20,899 bases of DNA, taken from NCBI GenBank assembly GCA_036260395.1, contig DASZZY010000208.1:1-20899 (forward strand). The letters are read 5' to 3'. The position numbers and the translations under genes are program-made. Below, piece by piece: positions 15,067-20,899 of the stretch; position 1 is the stretch's first letter; the number at the start of each line of letters is the position of its first letter. This DNA comes from DASZZY01 sp036260395 (GTDB lineage: Bacteria > Actinomycetota > UBA4738 > CALAEC01). The notes beneath the pieces were generated by a model. That model did no database searches and was not told where the DNA came from. It saw only the letters and a program-made list of their open reading frames with translations.

Positions 15067-17019
15067 CTAGCGCCAGTCGACCAGCCCGACGCGGACCGGC
15101 TCGGCGATGCCCTTCAACGACACCTCGCGGACGTCCGTCAGCGTGAAGCCGTCCGCCTCGGCCACGGTCTCCTCGCTGGCGACGATCTCGTCGGCGCCGC
15201 CCTGGGCGGCGACCCGGGCGGCCTTGTGCACCTCGCCGCCGCGGAAGTCTTGGCCCACCTGGCTGGCCTCCCCGACGTGGATGCCGATCCGCACGAACGG
15301 CGCGAACCCGTGGGCACGGCGGTGCTCGGCCAGGGCTCGTTGGATGGCGACCGCACACCGCAGCGCCGACGCCGCGTCATCGAACGCGGCGAAGAACCCG
15401 TCGCCGGTGTGGTGGGCGATGCCACCCCCGTGGGCCGCGATCAGCGAGCGCAGGGCCTGATCGTGCCAGGCGATCAGGCTCTCCCAGGCCCCGTCGCCGA
15501 TCACGCCCACCAGGTCCGTGGACTTGACGATGTCGGTGAACATGAACGCCCGCCGCACGCGCTCGGGTCGCTCGGCCGACGACGCGATCTGGCCGAGAAG
15601 CTCTCCGGCCCGCTGGGCGGCCGGCCTAGCCCCAAGCCGCTCGAACGCGGACCGGGCGGCCCTCAGCTCCAGCGCTGCCGCCTCGTCGTTCCCCAGCGCC
15701 CGATAGGCGCTCCCGAGGTAGAGGCGGGTCTCGGCCGCCTCGAAGGGCGCGTCGACCTCCTGCCATTGCTGGCGGGCCCGCTGGAGGTGCGGGAGCGCGG
15801 CTGCGGGATCCCCCTGAGCGATACCGAGCGCCCCCCGGACGCAGGCGGCCATGGCGTGGAGCGCCGGCGGCTCGTACGTCTCGACGATGCCGTCCAGCTC
15901 GTCGACGGCCGCGCTCGCCGTCTCCAGGTCGCCGGCGGCGATGTCGATCTCGGCCTGTGCCGCGAGGAGCCGCACGCGGGCGAGGCGGTCCTTGGTCTCC
16001 GCGAGCGCCTGCCGGATCCCCTCCGAGGCGGCCTTGACCTTTCCCTGGGCCAGCCGCAGCAGCGACAGCCCAGGCTGGGCGCTGAGGCCGTGCTCGTGCG
16101 CCCGGGCGTACGCGTCTTCCGCGGCGGTGAAGTCCCCCATCCGCCGCCGGATCTCGCCGATCTCGTAGAAGGCGTACCCGAGCCCCACCAGGAAGTTGAA
16201 CCGAGGGAGCTCCTCGGCCGCCAGGCGGGCCTCCTGCTCGGCCAGCGGCCACGACCCGCGGAGCCGCATGATCTCCGCTCGATGGACGCGGCAGACGCCC
16301 GGGAACCCCCCGGTGATCCCGTTGCGCGCGCACCACCGTGTGGTGGCCTCCGTCCACTCCGCGGCCCGCGCGTAATCGCCGAGCTGCGAGCACATGGCGA
16401 TCATCCCGCAGTAGACGTAGCCCGCCGCCACGGGCTGGAGCTCCTCGCCGACGACCGCGGTCATCGCCTCGTCCATCAGGGCCAGGCCCGCGGCGACCTC
16501 ACCGCGGGCACAGAGGGTGTATCCCTTGTCGTAGAGCGTGATGCCCTGGAGATCGCGGTCGCCGGTCCGCTCGGCGAACTCGAGGGCGCGGTCGTAGTGC
16601 GTGGCCGCCGCCTCGAGATCACCCTGCTTGGTCAGCGCGATCAGGCCCCGCATCCAGGCCAGCCAGCCGTTGACCGGCCACTCCGGGTCCTCCGCCCCGA
16701 GCCGTTCCGCCCGGGCCATCCATCCCTGGGCCATCGGCATGGCCAGGCGCATGGCGTGCTGCCGTGCCAGTTCGAACGCGACCATCGCCGCCGCCGAGCG
16801 GGTCCCCTCCTTGAGATAGGCGCCGTACGCCCGCTCGAAGGCCTCCAGCGCCGCGTCGGGCTGCCCGGACCACCATGCCGCATCCGCCAGGAGGCGCAGA
16901 CCGTCGCCCGGCAGGGAAGCGTTCCGGTCGGCCTCGACCAGCATGTCGTAGGCCTCCTGCCAGGCGTGGCGCTCGAGCGCCGTGCGTCCGGCCTCGACCG
17001 GATCGGTGGTCTGGGCCAC
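15067..17019 (-). CDS. TPR protein with C-terminal class III adenylate/guanylate cyclase domain
   Basis: 650 residues. Residues 1 to about 480 are a helical TPR-like array of Ala-rich pairs (e.g. HAWQEAYDMLVEADR, GQPDAALEAFERAYG, GDLEAAATHYDRALEFAE, GDFTAAEDAYARAHEHG), a protein-interaction module. Residues about 487-650 form a class III cyclase homology domain: FTDIVKST with metal-binding Asp496, HTGDGFFAAF with the second Asp540, IGIHVGE, and GGEVHKAARV. In the last motif the Asn that normally stabilises the transition state is His598, while Arg602 is kept; this variant occurs in many TPR-linked cyclases. It may make cAMP/cGMP or act as a sensor scaffold; activity is not certain. No membrane segment. 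The GTG at 17019 (VAQTTDPVEAG) is preferred: it lies 6 bases after a TACCAT -10 box, and the longer open frame upstream is antisense to the acyl-CoA dehydrogenase. Confidence 0.87.
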   Translation of the reverse strand: MAQTTDPVEAGRTALERHAWQEAYDMLVEADRNASLPGDGLRLLADAAWWSGQPDAALEAFERAYGAYLKEGTRSAAAMVAFELARQHAMRLAMPMAQGWMARAERLGAEDPEWPVNGWLAWMRGLIALTKQGDLEAAATHYDRALEFAERTGDRDLQGITLYDKGYTLCARGEVAAGLALMDEAMTAVVGEELQPVAAGYVYCGMIAMCSQLGDYARAAEWTEATTRWCARNGITGGFPGVCRVHRAEIMRLRGSWPLAEQEARLAAEELPRFNFLVGLGYAFYEIGEIRRRMGDFTAAEDAYARAHEHGLSAQPGLSLLRLAQGKVKAASEGIRQALAETKDRLARVRLLAAQAEIDIAAGDLETASAAVDELDGIVETYEPPALHAMAACVRGALGIAQGDPAAALPHLQRARQQWQEVDAPFEAAETRLYLGSAYRALGNDEAAALELRAARSAFERLGARPAAQRAGELLGQIASSAERPERVRRAFMFTDIVKSTDLVGVIGDGAWESLIAWHDQALRSLIAAHGGGIAHHTGDGFFAAFDDAASALRCAVAIQRALAEHRRAHGFAPFVRIGIHVGEASQVGQDFRGGEVHKAARVAAQGGADEIVASEETVAEADGFTLTDVREVSLKGIAEPVRVGLVDWR

Positions 17020-17025
17020 GGGAGC

Positions 17026-17031
17026 ATGGTA
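17026..17031 (-). promoter_or_regulatory. Putative -10 box TACCAT, leaderless start for the cyclase gene
   Basis: On the minus strand TACCAT lies 6 bases before the GTG at 17019, which puts the transcript start at the start codon. No Shine-Dalgarno or clear -35 is present. The divergent acyl-CoA dehydrogenase box is 48 bases away. Confidence 0.4.
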
Positions 17032-17079
17032 CGCCCGCCCGAGCGGGTGGACGAGCCACGGCGGACGGGGGAGGAGCGG

Positions 17080-17085
17080 TAGGCT
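17080..17085 (+). promoter_or_regulatory. Putative -10 box TAGGCT, leaderless start for the acyl-CoA dehydrogenase
   Basis: CGGTAGGCT with TAGGCT ending 7 bases before the ATG at 17093. Box and spacing are identical to the element before the GNAT gene. The start codon itself is the expected first transcribed position. No -35 match. Confidence 0.5.
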
Positions 17086-17092
17086 CCCGGGC

Positions 17093-18253
17093 ATGGACTT
17101 CGACCTGGCGCCCGAGCAGGAGGAATTCCGCACGGCCGTGCGGGCCTTCGCCGCGGACGTCATCGCTCCGCGCGCCGAGGAGATGGACCGGGAGGGCAAG
17201 CTCCCGATGGACATCGTCAAGCAGATGGCCGAGCTCGGGCTGTTCGGGATCCCGTTCCCCGAGGAGTACGGCGGCCAGGGATCCGACTTCCTCACGCTGT
17301 GCGTCGCCATCGAGGAGATCGCCCGGGTGGATTCTTCGCTGGCCATCACGCTGGAGGCGGCGGTCGGCCTCGGCGCGAACCCGATCTACGAGTTCGGCAC
17401 CGAGGAGCAGAAGCAGCGCTGGCTTGTCCCCATGTGCCGCGGCGAGATCCTCGGCTCGTTCGGGCTCACCGAGCCGGGCGGCGGCTCCGACGCCGAGGCC
17501 ACCAGAACCACCGGCCGGATCGAGGGCGGCGAGTGGGTCATCAACGGATCGAAGGCGTTCATCACGAACTCCGGGACCGAGATCTCCAAGGTGTGCACGA
17601 TCACCGCGGTGACCGGGGAGGTGGACGGCGGGAAGGAGATCTCGGCGATCATCGTCCCCACCGACACGCCCGGCTTCGAGGTCGGGAAGTCCTACCGGAA
17701 GGTCGGCTGGCGGGCCTCGGACACCCACGAGCTCGCGTTCAACGACGTGCGGGTCCCCGAGGAGAACCTGCTCGGGGAGCGGGGCAAGGGGTTCGCCCAG
17801 TTCCTGCGGACGCTCGACGACGGGCGGATCGCCATCGCGGCCCTGGCGGTCGGCCTGGCCCAGGGGTGCCTCGACGAGTCCGTGGACTACGCCAAGGAGC
17901 GGGAGGCCTTCGGGAGGCCGATCGGCGCCTTCCAGGGGCTCCAGTTCAAGATCGCCGACATGCGGGTGGCGGTCGAGACCGCCCGCCTGGCCACCTACAA
18001 GGCGGCCTGGCTCAAGGAGCGGGGGCGGCCGTACAAGGCCGCGGCGTCGATCGCCAAGCTGTACGCGAGCGAGGTCGCCGTGACCTGCGCCCGGGAGGCG
18101 GTCCAGGTCCACGGTGGCTACGGGTTCATCGAGGAGTTCCCGGTGGCCCGGTTCTACCGCGACTCGAAGGTCCTGGAGATCGGTGAGGGGACCAGCGAGA
18201 TCCAGCGGGTCCTGATCGCCCGCGAGCTCGGGCTCCCGGCCACCGAGTTCTGA
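17093..18253 (+). CDS. Acyl-CoA dehydrogenase (short/butyryl-type)
   Basis: FAD enzyme that introduces a 2,3-double bond into an acyl-CoA and passes electrons to ETF; cytoplasmic. At 386 residues it matches the compact SCAD/butyryl-CoA family. It shows the start MDFDLAPEQEEF, PEEYGGQGSDFL (57-67), the FAD/substrate motif FGLTEPGGGSDA (123-134), KAFITNSG, REAFGRPIGAFQGLQFKIADM, VQVHGGYGF and the C-terminal GEGTSEIQRVLIAREL, where Glu365 is in the position of the catalytic base. Everything needed for activity is present. Chain-length preference cannot be set. The ATG at 17093 gives the normal N-terminus; an upstream extension to 16982 would run through the promoter and overlap the cyclase gene. 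It is not the longer (~550-residue) methylsuccinyl-CoA dehydrogenase of the ethylmalonyl-CoA pathway despite lying near an Ecm gene. Confidence 0.93.
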   Translation: MDFDLAPEQEEFRTAVRAFAADVIAPRAEEMDREGKLPMDIVKQMAELGLFGIPFPEEYGGQGSDFLTLCVAIEEIARVDSSLAITLEAAVGLGANPIYEFGTEEQKQRWLVPMCRGEILGSFGLTEPGGGSDAEATRTTGRIEGGEWVINGSKAFITNSGTEISKVCTITAVTGEVDGGKEISAIIVPTDTPGFEVGKSYRKVGWRASDTHELAFNDVRVPEENLLGERGKGFAQFLRTLDDGRIAIAALAVGLAQGCLDESVDYAKEREAFGRPIGAFQGLQFKIADMRVAVETARLATYKAAWLKERGRPYKAAASIAKLYASEVAVTCAREAVQVHGGYGFIEEFPVARFYRDSKVLEIGEGTSEIQRVLIARELGLPATEF

Positions 18254-18303
18254 GCGCGCCTGCTTGCATCGCCTCGGCTCGAGCGTCACGCTGGGCACAC
18301 GAG

Positions 18304-18333
18304 TTGACGCGTTTCCCAGGATTCCGGTAAACA
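18304..18333 (+). promoter_or_regulatory. Putative promoter for the M23 peptidase gene (TTGACG / TAAACA)
   Basis: TTGACG (18304-18309) is a good -35 and is followed after 18 bases by TAAACA (18328-18333), an imperfect -10. The predicted start lies only about 5 bases from the GTG at 18345. AAGGCGGG just before the GTG would then be only partly transcribed, so an alternative start site upstream is possible. Confidence 0.45.
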
Positions 18334-18344
18334 AGGCGGGTTCA

Positions 18345-19544
18345 GTGAGGGGCGAGAGCCGGGGATCTTCGCGCCGCCGGCTCCGGCATGTCGCCGGAGC
18401 CTTGCTGTGCGTGCTCGCCTTGGCCCAGGTCGGCCCCGGACCGGCCGGCGCCCAGCAGCAGACGAAGCGCGAGCTCGACGCCGCCAAGGCCGAACTGCGT
18501 GATCTGGCGCGGGACCTCGAGGCCGCCCAGGCGCACTACGAGCAGGTCCAGGCCGACCTGGCGGCGGCCACGCGCCGGGTCGCCGAGCTGACCGCCCAGG
18601 CAGAGGCCCTCCGAGCGGCGATCGCCGAGGTGGAGAAGGGCATCAGGAAGACCAGGCGCGAGGTCAAGGAGCTCCAGGCCAGTCTCAACTCGAGGGCCCG
18701 GACCGCGTACATCAACGGGCCGGCCACGGCCCTGGAGCTGGTCCTGGAGGCCGAGTCGCTGGGGAACCTCACCGACCGGCTCTCGTACCTCGAGGTCCTC
18801 AGCCAGGGCGACTCCGACGTGGCCGCCGGCCTCCAGGTGCGGCGCGAGCGCCTGGACCGCTACAAGAGCGAGCTCGGCGGCTATCTGGCGCAGCTCCAGC
18901 CCGTGCTGGAGGAGGCCAGGGCGGAGCAGGGGACGCTGCAGCAGAAGCAGGAGGCCGCCGCCGCCGCCGAGGCGGCACTCGACGACAAGGTGGCGGAGTC
19001 CGAGGCCCTCGTCGAGCGCCTGCGGAAGCAGTACGAGCGGGAGCTGGCCGCGCAGCTCGCCGCGGCCCGGGCGGCCCAGGCGGCGGCCGGCTCGGTCGGG
19101 GGGAACGTCGGACCGCCGGTCTCGGCCGACGGCCCGTTGTACTGGTGCCCGGTCGACCGGCCCCGGTCGTACATCGACACGTTCGGCGCCCCCAGGTCGG
19201 GCGGGCGCTCGCACCAGGGCAACGACATCTTCGCGCCGTACGGGACGCCGATCCGGGCGCCGTTCGAGGGAACCGCCCGGGAGTCCTCCAACTCCCTCGG
19301 TGGCCTGGCGGTCTACGTCTATGCGCCGAACGGCGACTTCGTGTACAACGCCCACCTCTCCTCGTACGCGGGGGTCAGCGGGCAGCACGTCCAGCGGGGT
19401 GACCTCATCGGGTACGTGGGGACCAGCGGCAACGCCCAGGGGACCTCGCCGCACAACCACTTCGAGTACCACCCGGGCGGCGGCTCGGCGGTCTCGCCCT
19501 ACCTCTACCTCAACGAGGTGTGCGGCGTGAACGGCTCCGGGTAG
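18345..19544 (+). CDS. Secreted coiled-coil M23 (LytM/EnvC-type) peptidoglycan endopeptidase
   Basis: Cell-wall hydrolase or hydrolase activator of 399 residues. A basic, hydrophobic N-terminus (SRRRLRHVAGALLCVLAL, ending in GAQQQ) is a Sec signal peptide. A long charged coiled coil follows (about 40-260: repeated AKAELRDLARDLEAAQ, EVEKGIRKTRREVKEL, KQYERELAAQLAAARA). A C-terminal zinc-peptidase domain ends the protein, with the M23 ligands His290 and Asp294 in SHQGND and His370-x-His372 in PHNHFEYHP, so it looks catalytically competent. Coiled-coil M23 proteins of this form (EnvC, RipC) are usually controlled by FtsEX at division; no ftsX is in the window, so that link is inference. The GTG at 18345 is chosen for its ribosome-binding-like AAGGCGGG and the promoter just upstream; a TTG at 18264 would add an unlikely leader. 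A 7-base inverted repeat overlaps the stop. Confidence 0.9.
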   Translation: MRGESRGSSRRRLRHVAGALLCVLALAQVGPGPAGAQQQTKRELDAAKAELRDLARDLEAAQAHYEQVQADLAAATRRVAELTAQAEALRAAIAEVEKGIRKTRREVKELQASLNSRARTAYINGPATALELVLEAESLGNLTDRLSYLEVLSQGDSDVAAGLQVRRERLDRYKSELGGYLAQLQPVLEEARAEQGTLQQKQEAAAAAEAALDDKVAESEALVERLRKQYERELAAQLAAARAAQAAAGSVGGNVGPPVSADGPLYWCPVDRPRSYIDTFGAPRSGGRSHQGNDIFAPYGTPIRAPFEGTARESSNSLGGLAVYVYAPNGDFVYNAHLSSYAGVSGQHVQRGDLIGYVGTSGNAQGTSPHNHFEYHPGGGSAVSPYLYLNEVCGVNGSG

Positions 19545-19566
19545 CCGGCGGAGGCCCGAGGCTACC
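19540..19566. terminator. Inverted repeat overlapping the M23 stop codon
   Basis: GGTAGCC (19540-19546) and GGCTACC (19560-19566) form a perfect 7-base stem with a 13-base loop; the TAG stop (19542-19544) is inside the first arm. No T-run. It could weaken read-through into the mutase gene. Function inferred. Confidence 0.3.
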
Positions 19567-19572
19567 GGCGGG

Positions 19573-19595
19573 TATACTTCTCCCGCGCTGGGAGG
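19573..19595 (+). promoter_or_regulatory. Putative -10 (TATACT) and Shine-Dalgarno (GGGAGG) for the ecm gene
   Basis: TATACT (19573-19578) is a near-ideal -10 with no matching -35. GGGAGG (19590-19595) lies 4 bases before the ATG at 19600. Unlike the other TANNNT-driven genes here, this one leaves room for a short leader of about 14 bases with a real ribosome-binding site. Confidence 0.5.
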
Positions 19596-19599
19596 CCCC

Positions 19600-20899
19600 A
19601 TGACCTCGAGCCGCCCGAAGGACAAGCCCTGGATCTTCCGGACCTACGCGGGGTACGGCACGCCCCAGGCCTCGAACGAGCGCTTCAAGGCCAACCTGGC
19701 CAAGGGGCAGACCGGCCTGTCCGTGGCGTTCGACCTCCCCACGCAGTGCGGCTACGACGCCGACGACCCCATGTCGGTCGGCGAGGTCGGCCGCGTCGGG
19801 GTCCCGGTCGGCCACGTCGGCGACGTGCGGACGCTGTTCGACGGGATCCCGGTGGCCGAGATGAACACCTCGATGACCATCAACGCCACCGCGGTCTGGC
19901 TCCTGGCGCTGTACGTGGCGGTGGCCGACGAGCACGGCGCCGAGCGCTCCGCGCTGACCGGCACCACCCAGAACGACATCCTCAAGGAGTACCTGTCCCG
20001 GGGGACCTACGCGTTCCCGCCGGAGCCGTCCATGCGGCTGACCACCGACCTCATTACCTGGACGCTGCGCGAGGTCCCGGCGTGGAACCCGATCAACGTG
20101 TGCTCGTACCACCTCCAGGAGGCCGGGGCCGACCCGGTGCTCGAGGTGGCGTTCACGCTGGGCAACGCGGTGGCGGTGCTCGACGCCGCCCGGTCGTCGC
20201 CGGCGGTGTCCGACGAGGACCTCCCCCGGCTGGTGGGCCGGATCTCGTTCTTCTGCAACGCTGGGATCCGGTTCGTCGAGGAGACCTGCAAGATGCGGGC
20301 CTTCGTCCGGCTGTGGGACCGGCTCACCGCCGAGCGCTACGGCGTGGGTGATCCGAAGTTCCGCCGGTTCCGCTACGGCGTCCAGGTGAACTCCCTCGGC
20401 CTCACCGCCGTCCAGCCCGAGAACAACGTGTACCGGATCTTCCTCGAGATGCTCGCCGTGACGCTGTCGAAGGAGGCCCGGGCCCGGGCCGTGCAGCTCC
20501 CCGCCTGGAACGAGGCGCTGGGCCTGCCGCGCGCCTGGGACCAGCAGTGGTCGCTGCGGGCCCAGCAGATCCTGGCCCACGAGTCGGACCTCCTCGAGTA
20601 CGGGGACCTGTTCGAGGGCTCGAAGGTGGCCGAGGAGCTCACCGACCGCATCGCCACCGAGGCGTGGGAGGAGCTGGGGCGGGTGCTCGACATGGGTGGC
20701 TCGGTCGAGGCGCTCTCGTACATGAAGGAGCGCCTGGTCTCGGCGCACGCCGAGCGTCGCCGCCGGATCGAGACCGGCGAGATGGCGGTGGTCGGCGTCA
20801 ACCGGTACGAGGAGACCGAGCCTTCGCCGCTCGTCGAGGGACTCGGCGAGGGCTTCGCGTTCCAGCAGATCGATCCGGAGCACGAAGCGCAGCAGACCG
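19600..20899 (+). CDS. ecm: Ethylmalonyl-CoA mutase (MeaA/Ecm type), 3' end cut by window edge
   Basis: B12-dependent mutase that converts ethylmalonyl-CoA to methylsuccinyl-CoA in the ethylmalonyl-CoA acetate-assimilation pathway. About 433 residues are visible, and the frame is open to the right edge. MeaA-specific features are seen rather than generic mutase ones: the short N-terminus KDKPWIFRTYAGYGT, VPVGHVGDVRTLFD, NPINVCSYHLQEAGA, ISFFCNAGIRFVEE, YGVQVNSLGL, and VQLPAWNEALGLPRAWDQQW. Tyr16 and Arg134 (118 apart) match the methylmalonyl-CoA mutase substrate residues Tyr89 and Arg207, as expected for a dicarboxylyl-CoA substrate. Family members are about 660-680 residues with a C-terminal B12-binding domain, which should lie just beyond the window. 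In some actinobacteria the same family is annotated only as MeaA, so the physiological substrate is likely but unproven. The crotonyl-CoA carboxylase/reductase partner is not in view. Confidence 0.9.
   Translation, partial: MTSSRPKDKPWIFRTYAGYGTPQASNERFKANLAKGQTGLSVAFDLPTQCGYDADDPMSVGEVGRVGVPVGHVGDVRTLFDGIPVAEMNTSMTINATAVWLLALYVAVADEHGAERSALTGTTQNDILKEYLSRGTYAFPPEPSMRLTTDLITWTLREVPAWNPINVCSYHLQEAGADPVLEVAFTLGNAVAVLDAARSSPAVSDEDLPRLVGRISFFCNAGIRFVEETCKMRAFVRLWDRLTAERYGVGDPKFRRFRYGVQVNSLGLTAVQPENNVYRIFLEMLAVTLSKEARARAVQLPAWNEALGLPRAWDQQWSLRAQQILAHESDLLEYGDLFEGSKVAEELTDRIATEAWEELGRVLDMGGSVEALSYMKERLVSAHAERRRRIETGEMAVVGVNRYEETEPSPLVEGLGEGFAFQQIDPEHEAQQT

Noticed and set aside
14689..17082. 797-codon plus-strand open frame
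   Set aside because: Antisense to the TPR-cyclase and the membrane protein gene; no recognisable domain. High GC makes long spurious frames common.
17093..18253. Acyl-CoA dehydrogenase considered as methylsuccinyl-CoA dehydrogenase of the ethylmalonyl-CoA pathway
   Set aside because: At 386 residues it lacks the long N-terminal extension of that enzyme and looks like an ordinary butyryl-type dehydrogenase.
16619..18487. 622-codon minus-strand open frame
   Set aside because: Antisense to the acyl-CoA dehydrogenase, whose catalytic motifs are intact; the product has no domain features.
19510..20883. 457-codon minus-strand open frame
   Set aside because: Antisense to the ethylmalonyl-CoA mutase gene, which shows extended family motifs.

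Overview
The window is about 20.9 kb of very GC-rich DNA (around 70% by eye). It is densely coding, with GTG starts common and every gap between genes under 200 bases. The content points to an actinobacterium (Actinomycetota), probably from a little-studied lineage: an F420-linked NADPH oxidoreductase, a biotin carboxylase/BCCP fusion, an ethylmalonyl-CoA-type mutase, TANNNT promoters sitting almost on start codons, and a TPR/class III cyclase protein. The class cannot be decided from the sequence. No tRNA, rRNA, insertion sequence, CRISPR array or phage gene was seen.

Layout. (1) 2-4168, plus strand: a lipoprotein-like sulfatase cut by the left edge; a methylmalonyl-CoA mutase large subunit without a B12 domain, overlapping by ATGA with an F420 reductase; a small DCC-type thiol oxidoreductase. 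(2) 4173-6698: biotin carboxylase/BCCP (minus) divergent from its likely modifying enzyme, a BirA-type biotin ligase (plus), with 36 bases between the starts. (3) 6741-8562, plus: an enolase-superfamily enzyme and a GNAT acetyltransferase. (4) 8563-10491, minus: a secreted protein made of seven FG-GAP repeats (a predicted seven-bladed propeller) and twelve RTX-like nonapeptides. (5) 10626-14481, plus: a tightly packed five-gene operon with two thiolase-fold paralogues that both lack the thiolase nucleophile, a VOC protein between them, and two DUF35 zinc-ribbon/OB-fold proteins. (6) 14478-17019, minus: a small four-helix membrane protein and a TPR-cyclase regulator. (7) 17093-20899, plus: an acyl-CoA dehydrogenase, a coiled-coil M23 cell-wall peptidase, and an ethylmalonyl-CoA mutase (MeaA/Ecm type) cut by the right edge.

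How the genes fit together. The dominant theme is acyl-CoA chemistry: two B12-dependent mutases at the two ends, a biotin-dependent acyl-CoA carboxylase alpha chain with its biotin ligase, an acyl-CoA dehydrogenase, and the thiolase-like/DUF35 operon. This fits catabolism or assimilation through propionyl-, methylmalonyl- and ethylmalonyl-CoA. The partners needed (B12-binding small subunit, carboxyltransferase beta subunit, crotonyl-CoA carboxylase/reductase) are not in the window.

The item most worth pursuing is the five-gene operon. Its two thiolase-fold proteins have lost the active-site Cys, the GHP-motif His and the C-terminal Cys, but share a conserved Tyr/His segment and are encoded with two DUF35 partners. 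This resembles the known Ltp2/DUF35 aldolase arrangement more than a true thiolase. A second theme is regulatory. Several genes carry a TAGNCT-like -10 box only 6-10 bases before the start codon, which predicts leaderless transcripts. All three convergent gene pairs meet tail to tail with symmetric TAG/CTA stop codons.
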